From the NCBI GenBank assembly GCA_004352715.1, contig SCFE01000014.1, positions 1,506,441-1,570,440 of the forward strand: 64,000 nucleotides of DNA. The letters run 5' to 3'. The translations under genes were made by a program, and so were the position numbers. Below, one piece after another: positions 47,301 through 56,212 of the stretch. The notes beneath the pieces are model-generated. The model did no database searches, was not told the DNA's origin, and worked only from the letters and a program-made list of their open reading frames with translations. This DNA is from Hofstenia miamia. Taxonomy: Eukaryota; Xenacoelomorpha; Acoela. Position 1 is the stretch's first letter. Each line of letters opens with the position of its first letter.

Positions 47301-49545
47301 CCTTTTTCATTGATATTTATCAAAAGATTTAAAAAAATAATAATCTATAGTCAGTCATTTACTAATCTAATTAACACAGAAAAGGCGTACATAGAACCGT
47401 AGCTACGATGGGCAAGGATGGGCAATTGTCCTTCTAAATATATTTTAGCCTTGCCTTTGTCAAATTGAAAATGGGGAAATATGCAACTACACCAGATTAC
47501 ACCGAGAAATTCTGTATTTAATTGTTGGTGACGGATTAGGGTGCAAGTCGATCCAGGAAGAGTTTATTTCAATATTTTTACAAAGATATTATAGCTACAT
47601 GAATGAATGGCTTAGATTTTGCACAACTTGATGAAAACCATGTCATGACTTTTGTGTTATATTCAGTAATGAATACTATTGTTAAGTAGGTAGCAATTCC
47701 GTAAAAACATCAATGTTTGCTGATTCTTGCAGCTTTAGTGGTGCCATAAACAGTTACTACCGACCGGAAATTGATGTATATATATGAAAAAACATTAAAA
47801 TCAAAATAATAGTTGCAGGAAGTTGCTACTTAAAACAACTAAAAAAATAATATATGCATTAGTAAGAAGTAACGTATGTCTTCGAGTCTCACAATTATAT
47901 CTGTAAGCTTCTCACTAAGTTCGGAGTTAAGCTATACTTTAGAATTCCCAAATGTGGCGGCTAGTACTCGAGGATTTACGGTAATTACCAGAATGTTATT
48001 TTTTTTAAAAATGCAAACTTTCACCTTATAAAATTGACAATATTTTACCAAAAAACCATTTTTTACATATTCTTTTGAAATTGGAAATTACTAAGATCTA
48101 AATTTTTAAGTATTTATTGCAGCACTACAAAGTGAAAGTTAAAGACAAAAATGACATACCATTTTTTGCCACTCGCAGTATGCCATAGTTATATCGATTA
48201 TATGACATTTTTGGAGTTCCTGTGTAAAAAGCAATTGATTTCTAAATTTTGACTTTATTGATTTATGATAGAAATTACAAATATGAATGACAAAACGTGA
48301 CCCAAATTTCAAACTGGTAGGCCTATAAATATATTTCTAGCAAAATACAATTTTGATATTTTATACATATCAATTGTTTTCATAAGTTTAATAAGACTAA
48401 TTTTTCGAAGAATTAAATTTGCAAATGTTTTTGTTGGTTTAGTTAGTAGGTATTTGTAATATCAATATATATATATANNNNNNNNNNNNNNNNNNNNNNN
48501 NNNNNNNNNNNNNNNNNNNNNNNNNNNNNNNNNNNNNNNNNNNNNNNNNNNNNNNNNNNNNNNNNNNNNNNNNNNNNNNNNNNNNNNNNNNNNNNNNNNN
48601 NNNNNNNNNNNNNNNNNNNNNNNNNNTATATATATATATTAGATGACCATTCATTAGTAATAATATTTTTTAAATGGTTGCAATAGCAACCTGCCATTAT
48701 GTATTTTTTTAGTTTGGTTAGCTCAAGAAAAGGTCAATAAAATAATATATGCATTTAAACATACTCAAAATTTATATTTTGACTTGCGTAAATCATGTAA
48801 ATGTGCATATGTATATTTCGATTATTCAACTAAATTTTATTCATGTGCGAAAATGAAAATATTCAACTAAAAAATGACAAGAAGATCTGACACTAAACGC
48901 ATTGAAAATTGAAATTAGAATTTTGAAATGACGCATTCAAATTTAACAAACAAGCATTAGTTTGTCGTTTATTGGATATATGTATTATATTTAGGTTGTT
49001 GCGGTCCATGTGAAAATTCTCAAACATTTACAGACCAATATACTTCATTTATTTGTCTACATTTGTAATATAACAATATTTTTTAAATTAATATTAGGAT
49101 GTGAAAGGAAAGCTTCATATCCAATTAGTTTTCATTAGAAATTTATCAATATTATTTATTTTTATAAACTATGTTTGCATGTGTATTTACTGAATTTCCA
49201 AATATAATTTCAATTCACAAAAAGAAATTTCAATACCAAGTAGATTGAAATAACTGCATACTTCCTATTTCTACTACAACATTTCAAGTTCATAATGTGA
49301 TAGTTCTATATCAAATTTATATATTTCCATTTATGATTCATCCATTTCCAACTATGTTAAAATATTTCTAATTGTATTAGCGATATTTCCAATTCAAATT
49401 TGCTCCATTTCCACTTGATAATGATCCATTTCTATGTTGAATTTCAGACATTTCAAATTCAAATTTCATCAATTTCTTTTCAGTTATTACGGCAATACAA
49501 CAAAGCACTTATAGGACTAAATATTTTGAAATAAAATGAATATCA
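47301..49545. other. Intergenic DNA with a sequence gap
   Basis: No gene supported. Contains a 149-N gap (48478-48626) flanked by TATATA on both sides, so probably a collapsed microsatellite. About 49230-49480 is built of irregular ATTTCCA/TTTCAA motifs, a possible subterminal transposon region. A faint 5S-rRNA resemblance near 47880-47990 is noted elsewhere. Confidence 0.35.
48478..48626. other. Assembly gap, 149 N
   Basis: N run inside a TA microsatellite. Confidence 0.95.
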
Positions 49546-50085
49546 ATTGTCAATACAACAAATCTAACAACGACCGAGAACGCATAATAAACTGTTATGG
49601 GGAACAAGGAGATTGGCGTAATTTGGCAGAGTCATTGGGGATAAAAAACGGCATACAATTGGTCTAGAAGTGGTGAGGCGGAATACAAGCATTGCAGGAA
49701 AAGAAGCAAATTAGTGAAATGGTTTCTGAAGTGGAGAGAAAACCCAGTTCCACTTTAAAGCAACTATCAGAGAAAGTAAAGACTGATTACAATAATGATG
49801 TCTCAGGAGCGAGAGCAGTGAAGATCTTGCCATCATGTCGGGGCCCTAATATTCTTTTAATGGGAGTCATCTCCACATTTCAACAGCGTTGGTTATGGAT
49901 AATGATTAATGTCATTCAAAGGATGAAGAGTGTGAGGACATCTTCCCTGGACTTATTGTGGAGAGACTTGGCCCATATTCTCCGATATTAAATGTAATCG
50001 AGAATATCGGGAGTAAGATGAAGAGCATCATCAAGAGAAAAATGGTGGCACCAAATGTCAGTGAAAGTAACATCGGCTAGTAACA
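49546..50085 (+). pseudogene. Tc1/mariner (IS630-type) transposase relic
   Basis: The start reads NNDRERIINCYGEQGDWRNL followed by AESLGIKNG, the helix-turn-helix of IS630/Tc1-like transposases. The end reads FPGLIVERLGPYSPILNVIE and SKMKSIIKRK, the conserved 'P Y S P x L N P I E' block that precedes the third catalytic acid. Stops and frameshifts break it, and most of the catalytic centre is deleted. About 540 bases remain of roughly 1 kb expected. Confidence 0.7.
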
Positions 50086-50843
50086 ACACTGCAATGAATC
50101 AGATAACCAATCGATTCCCTTAATTGTTGCCAGCATTCTCAAGGATTTCTCCCAGTTGCACTTCAGTCTGAAGATATGCATCCCGGGCTTTGACTTTTTT
50201 CTTTTGTGATAAACTATTAACCTCTTGAAAATAAATATTGTTTGGCTGTATAACTGCATAATACTGCAAAATGCTGAATACAATAGAGCAGTGATGAAAA
50301 TTCGAATCTAGAAGAATCCTGCTTCTATACAAATAAATGTTCACAATTTGTAGAACTAAACAAGTTGAGGAAAACAACCGGAATGTGGAATAAAGAATTC
50401 CAAATCGCGTCAACATAGCGAATCGAAATTACGGATGACGACATATGTGGATTTATTCTAATTAACTACCTATATTAATTTGAAACTTTGCTTAAATTCT
50501 CATTTTAATATCAAAATGAGTGGAATTCAAGTTGAGACCTTAACAATTTCTTCAATAAGAATGAAGCCGGAAAAAGCATGGATACGATTTGATAACATAA
50601 ATCTCAAAGAGCAATCAGTAGGCTAAGCATTTAATGGATTTTTTCAGATACGACAGACTTCAATACTTTCAATATACCGAATTCAATAGCTAATTTGACT
50701 TAACAATAACTTAGTCACAGTTCTCCAAGTATAACTGTTCTAGTATTTTTGAAAACACTTTAAAATTACATTTTTTAAATGATTTTCATTACCTTAAATA
50801 TACAACAGTCATTCAAGAAAACTATTAACATATATATATATAT
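50086..50843. other. Intergenic DNA, nothing recognised
   Basis: About 760 bases with short overlapping frames only. Confidence 0.3.
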
Positions 50844-51370
50844 TGTAACATCAGTCGGTAGTTGTTATTTATCGGCCAGATCACACGCTTTTCGTGGTGA
50901 CTAATGTTTGTACATATTGTAAATACGCATTGTATATAAGACACCCAAGCATCTGTAAATAGGGAAATAGTTCAACCGTGTTCACATGTTGGCTAGAATC
51001 ACCCCAGGGATTCTACATGGTAACCCTGAAGTGATCCAGAACGGGTGTCAAGTCATGAAGAATTTCCTTGTGATCCGCTGTCCAATTCGTCTGGAAGAAA
51101 AGTCAATGCTGCAGTGGCAAAAGATGGTCTTTTCTTATTCGTATTGTTATTTGTTGTCTCAGTCATCGCCGGCCACAAGTGGTGTATGGGATGCGTAATG
51201 CTTTCTGGTTTTAGGTTAAGTCCGATGCCTCTTCGCAAAATGAACCCCATCGAAAGTGAGTTAGACACACCTACTCCTTAGATTTGCATGTTTGAGCGAA
51301 GAGCCGTTGAATTGATACATTTGGGCCAGATCCTCATCAATTGGGTACACAACGAAAAATCGCATAGTCT
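50844..51370 (+). mobile_element. Ty3/gypsy-type LTR and 5' leader
   Basis: 50844-51017 (174 bp) starts TGTAACA and ends TTCTACA, with a TATATAAG promoter at about 50933 inside. The next bases TGGTAACCCTGAAGTGATCC resemble a primer-binding site complementary to the 3' end of tRNA-Trp (TGGTGACCCCGACGTGAT in canonical form), as used by CsRn1-type gypsy elements. Beyond it about 250 bases of possible gag leader remain, then unrelated AT-rich DNA. A solo remnant; no pol on this strand. Confidence 0.55.
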
Positions 51371-51724
51371 GGCCTACAATATATATATGTAATTAAAAAA
51401 TTATTTTTACAAATAATTATAAAAATAACATATGAATAGGTCTTTCGATAAATTAATATTGGATTGGATGAATTAATAGCAAATGTATTAGCTTGGCTAT
51501 TTACTGTACGATTTACCTGGCAGACAAATCTGATTGGCAGAAACTATTTTCGAAAGAGAATATAGTGAACAAAATTATTATATATTTGCTTGATTATCTA
51601 CATCCTTGTTAAATGCTTTGCATTACACTTTATGTAAATTAAAAATAAAACATTCAAGAGATAACATAAATTCATTAATTATTTAAATGTAGGATTGAAG
51701 GTTTATTGTCTGAAGTATTTAATA
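51371..51724. other. Left flank of the Ulp1 transposon
   Basis: AT-rich, no gene. CpGs are still present at normal density here (for example near 51426, 51510, 51550), unlike the right flank beyond 56213. Confidence 0.4.
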
Positions 51725-52826
51725 CAATATACGGTGTACAGAAATTACATTGAGAGGAAAATACTTCGAAAATGAAATTACTTCGAATATGAAAATACTG
51801 AGAAAGGAAAATACATCGAAAATGAATATAGTTAGAAATCGTATCAGCCAATCAAAATATTTTAGCATAACTTTCATTCATTAGCAAAATGAACTCAAAT
51901 GTTTCTGTTGAGAAATCTGCAAGAGCAAACGACATTTTAATAATTGATAACCATAGATTTTTTAAAAATAAAAACTAGTTTTTAAGGATTGGAAGTGTTC
52001 CAAATGGAATGTTAAAGCAATTACTGATTTAAGCAACAACATAACTCAGAGACCTGATAAAGATTTTTTTTAGACTTTAATTACCTTTTATGGAGTTACA
52101 GTTACAACATGATGATAGGTTATTTTCAACTTACAAATTAAGATCAGCAATACCATCCACATCCATGTGAAGAGTGTGATATTGTTAAAACAAAAATTCC
52201 CAGTAATTCAATGACAGTCAATGCGTGATAATACATTGCAAAGACGTCTACCATTTACTGAAATATGATGGAAATGGTTTGTCATTGTCTGCAAAAACTA
52301 CGATTTAATTTAATTATAACTATAACTTAGGTTTCAATTGATAGAAATTTATGACGTAATGACACAAAATCATACAGATTAAAGCCTTGTCATATTAAAA
52401 TTTTTTGTTATATTTTTACTCTAATTACTTTATGTTTACCAGTATTATATTAAATATTTTAATGAAAACTATTAAATATACTTGCTAAAGTATCATTTAC
52501 AATGTTCTACAGTTTGAAAAAACTGTTGTCACAGCACTAAAGTGTTTTTATTACGGTAAAATAAAAATGCGCTATAGCGACTTAACTATTGATTTTTTGT
52601 CAATTTTGAGGGTGTCAGATTGTTCCTCGTAAAAATTTGACCTAGAAAAGTTGTTTGGATGAGTCATCGGAATTTTTTTAAAAAAGTGTCCTAAACTGTA
52701 ATTGATCCAATAAATTATGTAATAACTTCTGCTGATTGGAATCCTTAAAGTGAGTTATTCCAATAAAAACAATTAATCATTAGAGAATGGATTGAAAATA
52801 TAATGCAAAATAAATTATAGCAGTAT

Positions 52827-52897
52827 TGATTCAGTGAGATTTGAACTCACAATGGCTGTACATGGGTACAGCTGTGTTTATCTTACACCATGAATCA
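52827..52897 (-). ncRNA. tRNA-like cloverleaf, unusual D and anticodon loops
   Basis: On the minus strand 71 bases fold with every tRNA arm fully paired: acceptor TGATTCA/TGAATCA (7 bp), TG spacer, D stem GTGT/ACAC with a 7-base loop AAGATAA, A26, anticodon stem GCTGT/ACAGC with an 8-base loop ACCCATGT, variable CATT, T stem GTGAG/CTCAC with canonical loop TTCAAAT. It lacks the D-loop GG, the A box and U33, so it is unlikely to decode. It lies inside the Ulp1 transposon. Alternatives are a tRNA pseudogene, a mitochondrial-type tRNA copy or a tRNA mimic. Confidence 0.5.
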
Positions 52898-53303
52898 GTA
52901 GTGATCTGTAACGTTAAATTAGGTTTATCAACAAGTTTTGCAACACAATTACTGAAAGCACCACCAAACGTGATACTGTACCCTTTTATTTCAATATTTT
53001 AATATTTATAATGGACTGGCACCTATTATTATTTTGAGATTAAATAAAAATGTAAATACCATTGACAAAAGCATACAAATACAGTGCGCTAAACTAAACG
53101 TACTCCAAAAATCATTGAATTATTTTGAAATAAAATGAAATAGTAATAAATTGCATAATCAAATCTACAAAATGAATGCAAATGAAATAACAAAATTAAT
53201 GCAAACAATAAAAAATTGATGAAATTATAGTGGGAGACTGATTACAAATGATCGCCGGGAAATTACTAATTTTACCAGTTAGTGCACAGTCATATAAGTG
53301 CTT

Positions 53304-53969
53304 TCAAGGCTCAATGAAACGAAGTTTTGTGGGATTTTTGTTTAAAGCCACCAATGTCATGAACGCCAGTGCAAATATTCCACAATCATAGCCATTCTCT
53401 TGTAATTGAGTATTTAAAACAGAAAATTTTGCTTCTTTTAAAGTAGCAAGCCATAAAATTAAGTTCATTGTAACACTAGTAGGCTTTTGCTGTAAAGAGT
53501 CAAAAATCATTATATCATTTTTTGGGGAATTTAGCCTTGCCACTAAAACCCAGTGAACATTCGAAACATTAACTACCTGTAAAAAATTGCCTTCAAATGG
53601 AGCTTGGTACGGTGTATTTAAAACCTGGGTATCACTAAAACCTGATTTGATATTTATGCTAATGTCCTTTATTAGGGACTGAAATACATACATGTGATTG
53701 TCGTTTAACCAACCATTTCCTAACAGTAAAGTCATATCTTCTTTTATGAACATGCCCTGACATTCATCCTCAGATTCATATCTATTATGAGTTAAATCTA
53801 CTACTTGAAAACTAGAAGTTGCAGGAGCTGAAACAACATCCTTTGAATTGTTTGTAGGAGAATCAACGGATGTAGTATTTTTTAAGGATTCCTCATCAAA
53901 ATCATTGTTGTTATGGTCTCCACTTTTACTATGCAAATAACCGGGACATGGAATGTGAACACCGTGCAA
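53304..53969 (-). CDS. Ulp1/C48-family cysteine protease (transposon-borne)
   Basis: A 221-residue frame whose C-terminal 150 residues are a Ulp1-like protease. GNGWLNDNHMYVFQSLI (84-100) is the substrate-recognition start. His139 in NVHWVLVA, Asp157 in IMIFDS, Gln190 in QENGYDCG and Cys196 make the catalytic set in the correct order, so the fold and chemistry seem intact. Ulp1 proteins cleave SUMO-type modifiers; transposon-borne copies have unproven roles. The ATG is probably internal: the other frame upstream (54104 to about 53932, RRYKSKNDRVVLDSVNLLET) runs into this one around 53970, so a frameshift or sequence error may split a longer ORF that enters the gap. Confidence 0.8.
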   Translation of the reverse strand: MHGVHIPCPGYLHSKSGDHNNNDFDEESLKNTTSVDSPTNNSKDVVSAPATSSFQVVDLTHNRYESEDECQGMFIKEDMTLLLGNGWLNDNHMYVFQSLIKDISINIKSGFSDTQVLNTPYQAPFEGNFLQVVNVSNVHWVLVARLNSPKNDIMIFDSLQQKPTSVTMNLILWLATLKEAKFSVLNTQLQENGYDCGIFALAFMTLVALNKNPTKLRFIEP

Positions 53970-54104
53970 GAAACTCTGTGGGAGTGATTTTCTGAGTTTC
54001 TAATAAATTTACAGAATCTAAGACGACCCTATCATTTTTTGATTTGTAACGCCTTGGGCGTTTCATGGGTAGACCACCCTCCGCTCTACAGAGATCTTGA
54101 ATTG
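53932..54104 (-). pseudogene. Upstream part of the Ulp1 ORF, cut by the gap
   Basis: A minus-strand open stretch adjoining the N gap: QDLCRAEGGLPMKRPRRYKS and then LDSVNLLETQKITPTEFL. It overlaps the start of the Ulp1 frame in another phase. A single-base frameshift near 53970 would join them; an intron is less likely. No domain is recognised. Confidence 0.45.
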
Positions 54105-55104
54105 NNNNNNNNNNNNNNNNNNNNNNNNNNNNNNNNNNNNNNNNNNNNNNNNNNNNNNNNNNNNNNNNNNNNNNNNNNNNNNNNNNNNNNNNNNNNNNNN
54201 NNNNNNNNNNNNNNNNNNNNNNNNNNNNNNNNNNNNNNNNNNNNNNNNNNNNNNNNNNNNNNNNNNNNNNNNNNNNNNNNNNNNNNNNNNNNNNNNNNNN
54301 NNNNNNNNNNNNNNNNNNNNNNNNNNNNNNNNNNNNNNNNNNNNNNNNNNNNNNNNNNNNNNNNNNNNNNNNNNNNNNNNNNNNNNNNNNNNNNNNNNNN
54401 NNNNNNNNNNNNNNNNNNNNNNNNNNNNNNNNNNNNNNNNNNNNNNNNNNNNNNNNNNNNNNNNNNNNNNNNNNNNNNNNNNNNNNNNNNNNNNNNNNNN
54501 NNNNNNNNNNNNNNNNNNNNNNNNNNNNNNNNNNNNNNNNNNNNNNNNNNNNNNNNNNNNNNNNNNNNNNNNNNNNNNNNNNNNNNNNNNNNNNNNNNNN
54601 NNNNNNNNNNNNNNNNNNNNNNNNNNNNNNNNNNNNNNNNNNNNNNNNNNNNNNNNNNNNNNNNNNNNNNNNNNNNNNNNNNNNNNNNNNNNNNNNNNNN
54701 NNNNNNNNNNNNNNNNNNNNNNNNNNNNNNNNNNNNNNNNNNNNNNNNNNNNNNNNNNNNNNNNNNNNNNNNNNNNNNNNNNNNNNNNNNNNNNNNNNNN
54801 NNNNNNNNNNNNNNNNNNNNNNNNNNNNNNNNNNNNNNNNNNNNNNNNNNNNNNNNNNNNNNNNNNNNNNNNNNNNNNNNNNNNNNNNNNNNNNNNNNNN
54901 NNNNNNNNNNNNNNNNNNNNNNNNNNNNNNNNNNNNNNNNNNNNNNNNNNNNNNNNNNNNNNNNNNNNNNNNNNNNNNNNNNNNNNNNNNNNNNNNNNNN
55001 NNNNNNNNNNNNNNNNNNNNNNNNNNNNNNNNNNNNNNNNNNNNNNNNNNNNNNNNNNNNNNNNNNNNNNNNNNNNNNNNNNNNNNNNNNNNNNNNNNNN
55101 NNNN
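54105..55104. other. Assembly gap, exactly 1,000 N
   Basis: A round 1,000-base N run, usually a placeholder for unknown length. It separates the Ulp1 ORF from the gypsy fragment. Confidence 0.97.
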
Positions 55105-55540
55105 AGCAGACCCTTGTCCGTTATGCACCAATTAAAATGATGGAAGTAGCGATTCACCTCCAGTGTGGTGGGGAAGTAAGGGTCCTTCATTCTTTGCATG
55201 ATCTGATCTAATATCCAGTCACAGTGCTGGTGCTGAGTGATCTCTTCTTCAGAGATTTCTTCTTTCAACTATATGGCGAGGATCGGTCTTCCGCTTCGGT
55301 CGGCACTTATCTCGGGTATCAGCTGATACTCGGTGTGCGGGATGAAGGAGAAAGGCACCTTTTCGCCGCCTGGCTTTTTGATATCGCGTTCATAGCTTGG
55401 AAGGGCAGTCCAGTAGTCTGCGTTGAGGTGGAGCCTTCCCGGACGATGCTTGATGGTGAACGTGAAGTCGTTCAGGTACTCAATCCATCGAGCTACTATG
55501 GTCAATCTGTCGCCCAAATTGTCGCCGGTCTTAAGCAATA
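55105..55540 (-). mobile_element. Ty3/gypsy polyprotein fragment (RNase H end)
   Basis: The minus strand reads ARWIEYLNDFTFTIKHRPGR followed by LHLNADYWTALPS. This is the end of a gypsy RNase H domain, where 'A D A L S R' is usual and is here altered to ADYWTA. It continues through a linker (a second piece is TQHQHCDWILDQIMQRMKDP) toward the integrase, which would be in the gap. It is GC-richer than its surroundings and full of CpG. It is inserted in, or misassembled into, the Ulp1 transposon. A stop between the two pieces marks decay. Confidence 0.75.
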
Positions 55541-56090
55541 CTTATCATTTAAAGAAATAAATAAATAAAAGTTACAATGGTAAGAGCGGTAGTTAAGCGT
55601 AGACAAAGTCTATTGAACATTAGCTACAGTGTCCTCAGTTTTTATACAAAAAGATTCATTTTTACCTGCCTTTGTTTACACTAATCGATATTCAACGTGG
55701 TTTAACATTTTTGCAATAATTTTCCCTCGTAAATTAAATTTGAGCAAAACAAAAGCACCGACGAGGGGACACAAAACTGATAGCAACAAAACTAATCTCG
55801 AAAAAGGAACGTCATAGTGACATCAAAGTACAATTGATTTAGATCGAAATAAAGAGATATAAATAGCACTAAATTTCCCCGAGCGACTCTACAATATGTC
55901 TTAAATATCTTCAGCACTATATAACAAATTGAAATGCAAATGCAATTTATGCAGTACAAAACTTGTCCTGAAGCAAGCAATAAATTTCAGAATATACAAT
56001 AATCAGCACATAGAAGAAAAAACAACTATGATAAAATACACTAAAAGTTTTTTAGGATAACAATCATATACAATTTATATTCATTTTCAA
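55541..56090. other. Non-coding interior of the Ulp1 transposon
   Basis: About 550 bases between the gypsy fragment and the right inverted repeat. No frame supported; CpGs present. Confidence 0.4.
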
Positions 56091-56212
56091 TGTATTTTCC
56101 ATTCTAAGTAATTTCCTTTTCAATGTACTTTCTTTTTGATATAATTTCCTTTTCGAAGTATTTCCTTTCAATGTAATTACTATAGACCCAATATGCATTG
56201 CAAAATGTACGG

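Larger units (their letters stand above)
51733..56188 (-). mobile_element. Ulp1-protease DNA transposon with TIRs and 8-bp TSD
   Basis: The left end GGTGTACAGAAATTACATTG and the inward-read right end GGTCTATAGTAATTACATTG form inverted termini that stay alignable for about 95 bases. They consist of repeated GAAAATACTTCGAAAAT-like subunits. The flanks are CAATATAC (51725-51732) and CAATATGC (56189-56196), an 8-bp target duplication with one mismatch. Inside are a minus-strand Ulp1/C48 protease, a tRNA-like cloverleaf, a gypsy fragment and a 1,000-N gap. TIRs, an 8-bp duplication and a Ulp1 domain occur together in KDZ/Zisupton-type and some Mutator-like transposons. The transposase, if any, would lie in the gap; the superfamily is therefore inference. 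Confidence 0.7.

Noticed and set aside
48439-48697. Open frames across the N gap near 48.5 kb
   Set aside because: They exist only because Ns contain no stops.
54039-55268. Several frames spanning the 1,000-N gap
   Set aside because: Artefacts of the gap; only the short real sequence at either side is informative.
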